Translations under genes and position numbers: made by a program
Source of the DNA: Loripinus fragilis
Lineage: Eukaryota > Mollusca > Bivalvia > Lucinida > Lucinidae
DNA: 64,000 nt
Assembly: GCA_964019695.1 (NCBI GenBank)
Contig: OZ026524.1
Location: 29,552,164-29,616,163, forward strand
Direction of reading: 5' to 3'
Shown: positions 22,130-33,879 of the stretch, piece after piece
Layout of the letters: each line of letters begins with the position of its first letter
Position numbering within the stretch: position 1 is the first letter of the stretch
The notes under the pieces: generated by a model
Database searches by the model: none
Told to the model about the DNA's origin: nothing
Seen by the model: only the letters and a program-made list of their open reading frames with translations

Positions 22130-22800
22130 GTATTTAATAATACACAAATGCGGGACAAGTGATCCAGGCACAGAACTAAGGTCAAAGTCGTGACCTTGAC
22201 CTTGGGAGTTGGTGGCTGTTTTGTCAATGACGCAAATCCATATTATGGGTAATAATCAGGTCAGGTTATAACGATTGTGGCCAGTTTTTGAAGATGTCGC
22301 CGCCCGGACACAAAATTCTTACCAAGTTTGAGTCAAAGTTGTGGACTTCACTTTTTTTTGAGTTGTTGGCTAAGCGTTGTGTATGGCACGACTCCATATT
22401 ATGAGTAAAAATCATGTAAAGTTATTGCGAATTTGGCTAAACGTTTGTAGAAAATATGGTCTGGTCACAAGAATCTGAGTGTAGCGGCTTCTGACCAAGT
22501 TTGAGTGTCAAATTTGTGACCTTGACCTTGGCCTTGGCCTTGGGAGTTTGTGGCTTAGTAACCTCCACGCCACACCTCCATGCCATGTGTAAGTTATAAT
22601 AAATTCGATTAGTCCAAGCCTTTAAGGAGATGTGGCCCGGACACGAGATTCAGCGTGTAGCAGCTTCTGACCGAGCAGTTGGTGGCTAAATGTTGTGCGC
22701 GACATACCTCCATTATTTATGTAATTGACGGTGTAACATTACAATGAATCTGGCCTACAATTATAGGAGATATGGCCCGTACACGAGATTCTTAGGGCCG
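22130..22800. repeat. Diverged tandem repeat with GACCTTGACCTTGG core
   Basis: About four units, roughly 150-170 bp each. Units carry GTGACCTTGACCTTGG, then GTTGGTGGCT, CTCCAT--TATG, GTTATAA-GA, TGGCCNG..TTTNNAGGAGAT and GGCCCGGACACGAGATTC. It is non-coding. Confidence 0.7.
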
Positions 22801-22879
22801 ATTGCATGACAAAAGTTTAAAGATAACCTTGAGTTTCAGCTTCTGAAGTTTTAAGCCAATGTAATACTTTCATAGCCTG

Positions 22880-23130
22880 TATATATAGATAGATATTCTT
22901 TATTTCCTCCAGAATGAAGAGTTCACAATACAAAGAATGATACAAATACAAAACAACATACTAACAATGAATATATCACACATGTGCTTAGCTAATGAAA
23001 TAAGAAATGCATGCGCGAATGCATTCAAAATTATGATAAATGTACAGATATAAGGCTTACAGAAGCAGCTCGTCTCCTCCTGTATGGGTTAATATCTGCG
23101 TAAACGTATATACAATATATATAGTAGGGG
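22880..23130 (-). repeat. Possible 3' end of a retroposon
   Basis: On the minus strand, CATTCTGGAGGAAATAAAGAATATC is followed by TATCTATATATA, that is an AATAAA signal next to a short microsatellite, as at many non-LTR 3' ends. No coding remnant is attached, so the call is weak. Confidence 0.25.
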
Positions 23131-23669
23131 TGAGACAGTAAACATGCGCTCATGCCAACGATATATTAAACTAAAATATTCGATCAAAGCACCACTGAAG
23201 CGTTTGAATGCGCTAGGTGGCACGCAAGTTCTCGCCTATATACACACTCATTGTCGCTGCATGTACATACGACAATGCTACCGCATGGCAAACCATGATG
23301 ACAGGGTTTCAAGCGTCAAGGAGCATGTGATCGTCGTCGAGAGATACTCTGCATTCCTGGTTTGTGACAATTGCGCACACAATTTCAGATTGTTAATCAT
23401 GACAATGCGCAAGCGCAGAGATACCCATGACCACTTCTTTACAAGACAGAAGCTTTGCACTAAGCAAAATGAGCATAAAGCCTTAGTTAATGTCTATTAA
23501 TAGAGCCTAGGCCACAGCATATCCTATTAACATTTGGAAAAATTAAATATACCACTTATTACCCCTAAAATTGGAAATAGATTCGTCCAATTGATAGGGA
23601 AGGGAAATTCCATTAGGCGTGAATGGAAAAGGCTGGAAACTTGATTTGCTAACCCTTAAAGCGCCAAGA

Positions 23670-23890
23670 AAAAAATGCATCTGAAAATATCATCTGCTGA
23701 AGTCGTCTGCTGCAAATGATTGCCTAACATTACTGACAAATTAAGGATGGAAGCAAACAGCGTGGACCCAGAACAGACTGCTCCTATAGAAGCAGTCTGA
23801 TCTGGGTCCACACTGTTTGCCATAGAGGCATCTAAAACATTTCAGCAGACGAGAAGAGCAGACGACTCTTGTTGTGATTGGCGCATTCCG
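23670..23890. repeat. Palindromic element with strong central hairpin
   Basis: Central arms CAAACAGCGTGGACCCAGA-CAGACTGCT and AGCAGTCTGATCTGGGTCCACACTGTTTG (about 23756-23820) are nearly perfect. Weaker outer arms CATCTGCTGAAGTCGTCTGC and GCAGACGAGAAGAGCAGACG extend the symmetry. Confidence 0.75.
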
Positions 23891-23925
23891 GGTTAAGATT
23901 AAGAAAAAAAAAAAAAAAACTATCA

Positions 23926-24163
23926 GCCGCGACATGTGAGTCCTAACAATGTGGTATTTTGACAAATGTAGACTCAGACGAGTCTGTGCAGCCTCCTTTT
24001 AAGCTTAGAAACTCCAAATGATGTTTGGTGATTAGTTTACCACTCATAGAATATTCAAGCGAGTAGCAAAGGCCCTGATAAGACTGCGCGTATGCGCAGG
24101 CTGATCTGATGCTTTGCTGGTCGCACATACCACATTGTTGGAAATCTCATGTCGCGGCTCGTG
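23926..24163. mobile_element. MITE, AGCCGCGACATG family (copy 1)
   Basis: TIRs AGCCGCGACATGTGAG and CTCATGTCGCGGCT. The interior contains GTCTGTGCAGCCTCCTTTTA and a GCAAAGGC..GCGCAGGCTGATCTGATGC hairpin. The copy at 38193-38436 is the same element in the opposite orientation. No target duplication was resolved. Confidence 0.8.
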
Positions 24164-24454
24164 TATGTGAATAAACCAGTTAACCCTTTGAGGACAAATG
24201 GAATTTTCTATAAAGTTTGGTACATCTTACATGTAGTCAGGATGGTCCGTTGCATGTATTGAGGTGTAATATGATTTATGATTTTCAAAAAAATAATCTT
24301 TCTTTGAAGATCGATTTTGTCTTAGGAAATAGTGCGGACCCCTGATCATCTGTGTTTTCACTGTTTGTCAACATACCCGTTTAGTGCGCTCTGATCCATA
24401 AATAGTTAAAACATCCAAACATTAAAATCAGAAAAGATCAGAAAAAATCACTTA

Positions 24455-24682
24455 CATGCGCGGATCCAGAAAGTTTTGTCAGAGGGGGCCCAACTCTGAC
24501 AACGTTTATTTAGTTGATGAGGGGAGAGAGGATCAAAATAACACTGAAAGCAGGCTCTCATTGAATGCTAGTTTGGTTTTTCAGGGAATCCGGACAAGTA
24601 TTGCTAAGAGCCCTATATTTTTGTGATTTTCCAGGGGAGAGGGGGGCCAAGGCCCCCTGTCCCTCCTCTGAATCCGCACATG
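24455..24682. mobile_element. CATGCGCGGATCCAGA-family element (copy 1)
   Basis: Imperfect TIRs: CATGCGCGGATCCAGA on the left and CTGAATCCGCACATG on the right. Internal text includes AGAGGGGGCCCAA and GGGGGCCAAGGCCCC. Related copies lie at 24949-25263 and 38530-38760. Confidence 0.65.
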
Positions 24683-24948
24683 ACATTTCTTTTTTTTAAA
24701 TTTATAGTACCAACGTACTAAAAGTACCGGAGTTCACGGTGGCTGGCTATCATGATGCCCTTTCAGCCTTTAATAGGTGGTTTTATAACTAGTTTTGTTT
24801 TTATTACTGCTTTTAATTCTACTTATTATAAATTAATATGATTTTTTATATTTGAGTGCTAGGGATGATATAATCTTATAGCCCGCCTTTCACCTTTGAA
24901 TGATCAAAGGTCAGGAAGAGTCCATCCAAAAACATTGTATGGGGAATA

Positions 24949-25263
24949 CATGAGCGGATGTAGAGGCGGGCAGGGGGTCACGATCCCCCCCTTTAAAAAC
25001 CACAAAAATATAGGTTTTTTTAGCAATACTAGTCCGGGTCCCCTGAAAATCACAAAGCAGCCAAGCCAGCATTTATTATTGAGCCATCATCTGCACACCA
25101 TCGAAACGCCATTTAAATGGCGTTTCGCAGGCGGATCGATGTTGGCCCTCTTATAGTTAAGTGGTGTTTGGATCCTCTCTCCCATTATAAACTAAATAAA
25201 TAAATACAAAATAAAAACGTTGTCAAAGTTGGATCCCCGAATACATTTTCTGACTCCGCGCAT
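24949..25263. mobile_element. CATGCGCGGATCCAGA-family element (copy 2)
   Basis: Left CATGAGCGGATGTAGAGG, right TGACTCCGCGCAT. It contains a perfect 26-bp palindrome at 25102-25127 (CGAAACGCCATTT and its complement). Internal AAAACCACAAAAATATAG and TCCGGGTCCCCTGAAAATCA match copy 3 at 38530. Confidence 0.65.
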
Positions 25264-25539
25264 AAAACGCATGTAATCGCACTTTGATTAAGCAATTTCA
25301 TTCTTAGCCATTTTAGCAACGTTATGCACGGACGGCAATATTTTCTTCTACAGAGTTTTGCTAGCGTCGTTCCCATCGTAGACAAACTATATGAAAATAT
25401 ATGACCTTGACATTTCGACGACTTTTTAAAATAAATCAATTATAGTTAGATACAGGTATCTGTGAACTGCATAATTTAGTATGTTTCTCGGGAATAAGTG
25501 TTTCATAAACACATTTTGGCGTTTTTCTTCTTTTTATGC

Positions 25540-26250
25540 CCCAAACTTTGAAAAAAAGTTTTAGGGGTATATTGCTTTTGGCTAGTCCGTCCGACCGTCC
25601 GTGTGTCCGCTCAAAAAAGGTTAAGGTTTTGCAATTTCATAAATGAATTTCTCATCAAAAAATAGCTCACCCGTATTTTATTTAGTCTGAAAATCTCCCT
25701 TTGTGGAGTTATACCCTTTTTAAATGCCAGAATGAAATTGTGTAATCAAAATATCTCATCAATATTGTTATAACTAGGAGCTTCAAACTTGGTCAGCTGA
25801 TAGAGGATAATATGTGAATTAACTGGTGAAAATTTTAAAAGAAATTATTTTACTTTTACGACTTATTACCCTTTGCAAATTTAGCCTTGAAAACAAGTAA
25901 TCTTGAGAACTGGTCAGAACTGTTACAGCTAGCAGCCTCAAACTAGGTTAAGTAGATAGCCTGGAGACATTTTCAAAAAATGTTTTATTTATAAAAGTTA
26001 TTCCCCTTTGCAAACTTGGACAATGCAAACTTGTAATCAAGCTATTACAAAATAATTATAGCATGGCGCTCCAAACTTGGTCAGCTGTTAGAGGCTGACG
26101 GGTAGATAGTCTGATGAAATTAAAAATAAAAAGTTATTCCATTTTTAGAGTCATTGCCCTTTGCAAATTTCGACATCGGGATATCTAAAAGACAATCGAA
26201 GCTAGTAGCTTCAAATTTGGTCAGCTAATACAGGATGGTGAGTAGTATAG
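25540..26250. repeat. Diverged tandem repeat, ~140-bp period
   Basis: It begins with TTTTATGCCCCAAACTTTG..GGGGTATATTG and GTCCGTCCGACCGTCCGTG. Four units with CTTCAAACTTGGTCAGCT-like cores follow near 25783, 25930, 26067 and 26207. It is non-coding. Confidence 0.7.
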
Positions 26251-26696
26251 TTATAGGAAGCTTCAAACATAAGATGATACTTGTCTTAAAAAGCCCCATA
26301 CTTATAGACAAGCAATTATTTGTGTGCACAGTGGTTCATACACATAGAACTGGTGTTTTGTTCTTCTTTTTATATTATTTTCCACATCTCTTTTCGCAGT
26401 TCTCTATTAACCTTTTTAAATAACCTGCAACTGTCATTTTAAGCTGACAGTAACAACGACTGCAACACATAACTTTATCAATAATATAGATGAAAGATTA
26501 GTTCAGAAAAAATCAATTTTTAGTCTACAAAAAAAAGATAGTAAAGATAAAACGCCTCTCATACCATAAATTCAAAGGCAAATAAACAGCCTTCTGATGT
26601 AAGTCTCGCTAACTGGGTTATTAGTGATTTTTTTAGGTGTCGTATAGCTAAGACACGAATCAATATATGTAGACGAGCTCTTCTATGCCAACGCCA

Positions 26697-26925
26697 GTCC
26701 TTAGCAAACGCGATCGGGAGCGAATCGCTTTTCAAATACGCTGCTCAGCTACAGAGACTAGCTAGGATCTTGATATATTGCGTGCAGCAAGTGTAGGCTA
26801 TTATACTTACAGAGAATGAATAACAATTGCGCTGATCAGACTGCTCGGATGCGCAGTCTGGTCTACGCCTTTTGTTGTTCGCAATCAACAAAATCAGGGT
26901 TTCTTGCGTCGAGGCCCGTTATTCT
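26697..26925. mobile_element. Hairpin MITE, GCGCTGATCAGACTGC family (copy 1)
   Basis: Core hairpin GCGCTGATCAGACTGC / GCAGTCTGGTCTACGCC near 26829-26870. Flanks are CTCAGCTACAGAGACTAG on one side and CAGGGTTTCTTGCGTCGAGGCCCGTT on the other. Further copies lie at 39235, 50655 and 63480. Confidence 0.65.
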
Positions 26926-27255
26926 GAAAAAAAGAAAAGAACCACCCCCCCCCCCCAAAAAAAAAACCTTAAAACATATTAAAAGCGACGTTATTCAGTG
27001 TTATTTAAACTCCAACACAACAACAACAACAACAACAACAACAATATCAGCAGCAGCAGTAATCAAACACGAAGAGACCCCCCCCCCACAACACACACAC
27101 AAAATCAGAGGAACATTATTCTGTAAAAAGAAGAAAAAAGAGATACAACAAACAACATATTGAAAGCGACGTTATTCAGTATTATTCAAACTCCAACACA
27201 ACAACAACAGGAGCAGCAACTTAACACGTAGAGCCCCCACCCGCCGCCCCCTTTT
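26917..27255. repeat. Direct duplication with (CAA)n and C-runs
   Basis: Two units share TTATTCTG-AAAAAG, AACATATTGAAAGCGACG, TTATTCAGT-TTATT-AAACTC and CAACACAACAACAACA. The CAA run is expanded in unit 1 (27017-27043). The frame over it (TTTTTTT) is not a gene. Confidence 0.8.
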
Positions 27256-28111
27256 AAAATGCTGATAGTTAGAATCATCCTACCTGTTGATCATTCGGGT
27301 ATAGCATAACATTTTTAAACCATGTTTAACAGTACATTAGCTGCTGGGTCATCAACGTGTTAAGTCTAAATCTAGACCAGATTTAATCAACTGGGACTCA
27401 AAATGTATAATATTAAGAAAGGTATGATTTTTCATTTTACTAATGGCTCTGATACGAGAACTAGAACTGTTCAAATATAAATGCAAATAACTTCATAACT
27501 TCCTTCGTAGATATGCTACATGCTATACGTTTCTAGAAGGTACTATTATCCGCCTTTCAACTGACACCAGTCATAAAGAAAACTACAATATACTGCCCTT
27601 TATATGAGGGTCTCTCTAAGCAAAAACACATTCAATGCATCGAACATTTAGACGAACGCATAATTCTTTGATGAAATATCTTGATTTCCTAAATATATTA
27701 TCACTATGTTCTTACGAAATATATCTGATTATCACTATGTTCTAACGAAAAATATCTGTGAGAGTTACGAAAATCCGACTCGTTTTTGTTAAATTACATT
27801 CAATATTTATCATCAAAGTCTGCTGATATTTGCAAATAAATGGTAAACAAACACAACCGTTCAGTTTTAGTTAAAGTTGTTACTTATACAATGTACGAAA
27901 CAACATTTAAACTAGTTTTATCATATGACGTCGCGTCTGGGAGTGAAATAACGCCATGCAATAAAATCGATAAACCATTAGTGGTTTACAGATTTACGAG
28001 AAACGTCAGGACGTCCATAACAACGTTGCGTACATGATGACAAAATCATAACTTTTTTACGCCAGAAATGAGATTTCAAAGTATTTGTCATATGATAAAT
28101 AAAATCTAACA

Positions 28112-28238
28112 TTCGTGCTCTTGTATTATTGAATTGATTAAACTCGTCGCAAAATAGAGATAAAATGCTCGGCAAGCCTCGCATTTTATCTCTTTTCCAC
28201 AACACGTTTAATAAATTCAATAAAACATGAGCACTCAT
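28112..28238. repeat. Palindromic MITE with CTCGGCAAGCCTCG centre
   Basis: Arms of about 55 bp: GTGCTCTTGTATTATTGAAT..GATAAAATG and CATTTTATCTC..ATTCAATAAAACATGAGCAC. They surround CTCGGCAAGCCTCG, the same core seen in the hairpins at 1.7, 2.2, 2.8, 3.5 and 56.5 kb, although the arms are unrelated. Confidence 0.75.
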
Positions 28239-28239
28239 G

Positions 28240-30160
28240 TAAGATCCTCTATATAACTCAAAGACGATTTGTTGATCTCTCATACTAATAAGCTGTTACT
28301 ACATATTATTAATCGGTAGTGAATAGTTGTAAGAAATGCCTTAAGCAAGTGAAAGTGATACTGATATACTTGATTTTGCTTTCATGGCTTTGCGTATTTA
28401 TTCTATACTGAGGGAAAAAGTTTAGCAATTAGTTATAATGAGTTTTTCCATAGGCGATCTTTTTAGCATTAGATCTTTTGTATTAGCTGGTGCGCAAACA
28501 TGTCATTTGTTTGAAAATGATCTAATGGCAACCCGCAAGAGGTCAAAAGAAACAAAATTCCGATTTCATAGCGAGGGTTTGATCTGCTGAGCATTTTCAT
28601 TTCAAACGCTATTCAAATGAAAGGGAGGTAATTTGAAAAAACAACGATTTTCAATTAAAAACTGTACGAAAATGGTGAACAGACCATTCAGATTTAAAAC
28701 GTTTTTTTTTTCATTTTTTGGCTTTTAGATCTAAACATTTGACAGAAAAATGAAACATTTAGCAGAAAACTATTCGCGCTAGTGCCAGATAAGCTGTGTT
28801 AGCAAGGGAACTTAAAATCGGACATTACTTTATGTGAATTGTCAACTGGCTAATGTCACCGTACCCGTAAATGTTTTTCAACATATATTTTTGATATTAT
28901 GAAAATAAAAATCCTATTTATTCTAAACTGTGAATCCCCAAAGAATATTGCTATTTTTTTCCCTCAGTATGAATTAGAATATAGACTTTCAGTTTTACAG
29001 CTATAGGCAATATTTAGAATTAACTTATTCACCTACTTTTGAAACTTAGACAGAATGAACATACTTCAATTAGTGACCAATAATGTACGCTCGTCACTAA
29101 GAAACAAAATATCCTTGACAAGAAAAACTATAACATGTGTGAGCGGCTTTGAAATGAGTCATTAAATGCTTGACGTTTCGCTAATAAACTATTCAATCAG
29201 ACGGTGATAGGGAAGCAAGCTTTTGTGAATACTTGTTATCTTCAGTCTTTTATGAAAACCAATACTTGTCCGCAGGGAAAGAAAAAGTTAGACTGCATTG
29301 CGTCCCTTGATATACAGTATTTAAAAAAGAAAAAGTAAAAGAAAAAGTCAACTGTTGCGAGTTCCAAAATGATATCCCATGCATATTTCTCGTTCAGATA
29401 GAAATAAATCCAAACCCAGTCATGAATTTGCGGGTGATAGGAAAAATCTACTAACATGATCCGTGTTTCGAACCTCAGGTCAAACCAATCGAATGACCTA
29501 TTTTCCGCGTTTTGCCTTTAATCTTTCTAAGGTTGTTTTCTTTGCTTATTCATATTTTCTGCTTGTATGCCCGTTGTCCGTTCTGTTTGTTTGTTTAACA
29601 TTTTCTTGCTCCTATTTTCTAATCAAATGAAAAGTTCATTTCTGTTTTATCGTGGCACGAAACAATTTAATCACGCACATGGCTTATTATAGAATGAATG
29701 ACGTCAAAATGATTTACAGAATACTTATTTAATATACTTATTTAAGAATTTTGTATCTATAGTAATGAATTTATCAATAAGCTCGCCCGAGAAAACCGCT
29801 GATAACACACAATTGGAAATATTTTCTTGGTAGAAATATTAATTACAATTCTAAGTTATTCTAAGTTAGACCATTTGACCAGCTGGCGAGAGTGAATAAT
29901 AGGTACAGCCCGTGGGTAGAACAGATGTTGAACATCCGACATTTACACTGAAAAGACACCCGATTTTAGACGTTTTAAGTACTCTTTAATAAGAGAAGTC
30001 AACATTTGTTTTTACTTTACCCTTGGAAAAACGAAAAATTGAATCAAAACGTTATTCATTGAACAATAACTTTGACCACACCCCTCTTCGAAATAGTCCA
30101 TTTCAAAACCAATTACAATTATAGGCTTAGTAACCACTGTTTCATAAATGAACTAATATT
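28240..30160. other. Gene-free AT-rich stretch
   Basis: I see no gene or repeat boundary that can be supported. Frames here are short, and the one at 29242-29457 is driven by A/T runs. Confidence 0.4.
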
Positions 30161-30161
30161 A

Positions 30162-30181
30162 GTTACTTATTAATAAGTAAC
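30162..30181. repeat. Perfect 20-bp palindrome at the 3' side of the DIRS element
   Basis: GTTACTTATTAATAAGTAAC is self-complementary. It lies about 50-70 bp beyond the last YR-like codons of the DIRS remnant, so it may mark the element's end. That is inference. Confidence 0.5.
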
Positions 30182-30229
30182 GCCGTAGAAAAATATCAAA
30201 TGCAATAAATCTGTAATCAGAGGTCTGCG

Positions 30230-30905
30230 CGTTTTGAAAACACCCTACTGGCATTTATAGTTACTTGTCTCAGTTGGCTACGGTCCAATCCCAGAGATTG
30301 CAACACAGTTTTAAGCTGTTGCAAGGGAAATGTCTTGTGAGCGGCTGTAACTTGTCATTTAAGAATAATGGCTGACCTTTACTCTTCAAGTGGCTGGGAA
30401 TAGTTGTAAGGTAATTAAGCGCAGCAGTGACTGAACACACAGAGTGTCCAGTTCTAAAAAAATCACAGCTAATCCTTGTCGAAAAGGGTCAGTTTTTGAT
30501 ACTTTAAAAAATATTCAGACACTTGATGAAGCTTCACCAATAGTAACATCATCCATTGTTAATTTATCTGTGGGTCAAAAACACTTTTGCAAGTAAATTC
30601 ACCATATCTTAGAAGACCAAAGAAAGCTACAGTAAAAGCAGCCTCTAACATTATATTTAGAAATGGTGAGAAAAGTCCCTTCCTTATCCTTTTGCACATG
30701 TTGTGCCAAATGTCAAAAGTTATAGGAAGTCTACTCCGTACTGCTGAACCTTGAATCCTCTTGATGGCTCTTAAAATTGTATGTAAGCGCTCAAGATCGG
30801 AGCTAGATATTGATCCATCACAAAAAAAGTTATTCAAGGCTAAAAATGTTTTGAAACATCTCATACCTGTATTGTATGCTTGTTTAGTTCTACCACCCAC
30901 AGCTT
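30230..30905 (-). pseudogene. DIRS1-like tyrosine recombinase (YR), truncated and broken
   Basis: The frame 30900-30559 encodes the N-terminal core-binding part (GRTKQAYNTGMRCFKTFLAL) and reaches the first catalytic arginine block, FFGLLRYGEFT, then VFDPQIN. Downstream pieces in other frames read KTDPFRQG and LLNDKLQPLTRHF and fade near 30230. The C-terminal H-x-x-R and tyrosine region is not recognisable. Stops and frameshifts make it non-functional. YR genes are diagnostic of DIRS retrotransposons, which integrate by recombination rather than with an integrase. Confidence 0.8.
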
Positions 30906-32382
30906 CGGACTATAAATAGTCCACAACAGAGTTTAAGGAGAGATTATTCCCTGGTAGGGAGTACATGGTGCTTTATCCCTCTCTGCATCTGAAACCAGCT
31001 GACGAAACCTCTCCTTCTGAAATCTCCAAATAGCATCACTTATAGATTTTTTATACCAGGTATAAATTCTGAGTAGAAACTGAAATTGTTTGTGGCGACA
31101 CACCATGTTGAACGTCTCATTGACAACATAGTACTTGAGCATTTTGACCTTCCTTTGCGTAGAATGTGAATTGTGCCTAAATTGTCACATCTGAATATAA
31201 TACGCTTCTTAGACCATTGATGTCCCCAAATCATTGCTGCCATGACTATAGGATACAATTCTAAAAATGCCATAGACAGAGTTTGCTGTCTGAAGTAGTC
31301 ATTGACAGCTCCTTTGGCTAGGAGCCCTGGAACCATTTTCCAGCAAAACAACCGCCAAAACCTTAAGTAGATGAAACGTCAATAAACAGGTCAATATTTT
31401 TATTTGTAACTGTGCTATCTTTAAAAATGAAACTCCATTCCAATGTTGTAGGATACTTCCCCACATTTTCACATCCTGTTTACAGTCATCATTTAAATAC
31501 ACTATGTCATGGTTGTTATTTACACCTTTTGTCAACTGAAACAAATATGACATAAAACTACGTCCAGGTACAAATAACTTCAGAGGCAAAACTCACGTGT
31601 CCTAATAAACTCAAAATTTAGTACAACTAGTTTTCTTAGAATATTTATATAACATTTTTATAAGTTTCTGCACTTTATCTTGTGGTAGCTCAGCTTGCAT
31701 GTCCACTGAATTTAAGATGATTCCTAAGTATTCCAGCTGAATGAGGGGACCCATTGTCTTTTTTTGGAGATAAAGGAATGTTTAATTTTTTGAATAACAT
31801 AGTCAGTAAAGCCATTGTTCGATCTCCTTCATTGGTAGCTGGTTCAACAGTAAAACAATCATCTAGCAAATGTATTATATTGTCTATTTTGTATTTATGT
31901 TTTCCAATCCAACATGTAGCAATTGGAAGTTGGTCAAATAATTTAGGACTTGAGCGACACCAAAATACCAATCTTTGATAGAAATAGTATAAAGTCTTCC
32001 ATTTGATACCAAACATACTCCATGTCTGAGGTTTCAAGGGAACTAATTTGAATGCGTCGGAGGTGTCACACTTGCACATAAGGGCTCCTACACCTGCACT
32101 TTTTATTAGTCCAATGGCACTGTTAATGGTTACATAAGTTAATGAGTTTGTTTCCTTATCTATTAAGTCATTAGTACTGATCACACTTGAGTGTTCATAT
32201 GGTACTGAGAGATCAACTATTAAACTTTTTTCTTCTAATACTTCCCTTTAGCAATGCCAATAGGTGATACTCAAAATATGCGAAATGGAGAATCTTTGAA
32301 AGGTCCTAACAGGTATCCCTTATTCACTTCATTTTCTATTAAATGATCAACGTCAAATGGCTGTTTACGCGCAGATCTATTA

Positions 32383-33091
32383 TACTCAGAAAAACAATTG
32401 AAGGATATAAAAATTAGTTTGACTATATAACAGTTGAGAACATAATTTCCATACAAGGTATTTTCGTATCTGATAGAACTACCAATATGCAATTCAGCAG
32501 AATGCAAAATAAAATTTACGGGTCATTGGTTGTGATACAGTACCACACCATCTGTACCAAACCTCTTTACCCAAAGTTTACAAGCAAAAGATTTAGCGTT
32601 TATATTGTTTGCTGCAACCTTTATCTGGTCATTACTTATGTTCTAATTCTGACCACAGACAAGTGTTTACACTCATTTATCATTAATTGCACCTAATAAC
32701 GTGACAACTTCTTCAACAAAAATCACAGATATGCCATACCCCAGTCGATATGACAACAATTTGGAAGTAAAACACTAACAAAAACTACAAAATTAGGTGT
32801 CATACCTTTGCCTGAGAGCTGGCAAGGATTTTGAACCTAGCCATTATGGAAAACAAATGGTTAAAATGGGTTTCAATCAATATTGAATGCTTGTGACTTT
32901 TCAGTATAGTGGTTTGCAGTATTTGGACATGTACTGTACTTTAATCATTGAAGCGTGACTTAAATCAAACATTCATTTTGATTGCAGATATCTGGAACTA
33001 TGAAATGCAGTTATAATTCGTTTAGTGTTTATTGAACTAAATGTTAGAGATGGAACTGAATCTAAATATCCCTCAATTGTTTTTCTGAGTA
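32383..33091. mobile_element. 709-bp TA-flanked TIR element nested in the DIRS RT
   Basis: Termini TACTCAGAAAAACAATTGA and its inverted copy ending TTTCTGAGTA form TIRs of about 26 bp with few mismatches. Both sides carry TA. Removing the element plus one TA leaves the RT frame open across the site (R-T then N-R-S-A-R-K), which fixes the duplication as TA and not TATA. TA targeting suggests the Tc1/mariner-IS630 group; with no transposase left it is a MITE-like derivative. Confidence 0.82.
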
Positions 33092-33143
33092 TAGTTCTGC
33101 ATACATAGGTCTCTTTGTGTAACTCAGATATTCCATGATCAAA

Positions 33144-33731
33144 GTAAGTAAGAGAGCAAAGATCAGGAATCGATACAATAATGCACCACACCTAACCCAG
33201 GATACCAATAGGAAAGTGACAACGTCACATTTAGACATCACAAACGAGAGCCAAGATTTAGGCCCTTCCCGAGCAGGTGAACACAAGGCATCAACAAACT
33301 GACGTGCTTGAAAGAATAACAAAACAAGACAGAAATAACATAAATGATCTACAAAAGAAGCACCGCCTTGGAATGGTCAGTAATCTTTTTTTTTACTGGA
33401 GGTCTTAAACCGGTTAAATGGTGCACGAACCTCACCCTTAGTTCAGATGTGGATCAATACACATACATGTTTGGTTTGCATGAAAGACCCCTGACTTATC
33501 AATGCATTATCTCCTAGAACATATAAATCAAGATATAAAAAGGAGACAAAGCAAAAATAAGGACTCGACAGTAAATAAAACTGAATACCAGAGCAAAAGA
33601 AATCGAACAGGTAAGCCCAGGTGGGCCTGACACCAGCCAACGCATCAGGCCCCTACCATCTCATCAATAAATAAGTCTTTAAGTCGGAACCGTCATAGAG
33701 TCTGAAGTCTACCAGATTTGATTGGAGTCCC
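33144..33731 (-). mobile_element. 588-bp retroposon (SINE or 5'-truncated LINE) with TTAC tail
   Basis: ATCAAA occurs on both sides (33138-33143 and 33732-33737), and removing the insert rejoins the RT at LKDGFD / HGISEL. In its own orientation (minus) it begins GGGACTCCAATCAAATCTGG and ends TTTGCTCTCTTACTTAC. Its 3' two-thirds match 58274-58580, which ends in (TTTAC)n. A segment near its 3' end (about 33150-33290) is shared with the TIR elements at 47.5-56 kb. No tRNA head was found. Confidence 0.75.
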
Positions 33732-33879
33732 ATCAAAACCATCTTTCAAGCCAGTGCATACATAATTCACAAAGTTCACATCTGGGTGTCTCTTAAGATC
33801 TGATCTTAGTTGTTCAATGTTTATTGGTGTTGTTGCCTGTAAGTTTAAGTCTAGGGGTAGTCATTGATTACTTTTCTAA

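Noticed and set aside
23144..23500. 118-codon plus frame rich in His/Arg
   Set aside because: No known motif, no splice context, and the opposite strand is also partly open. Left uncalled.
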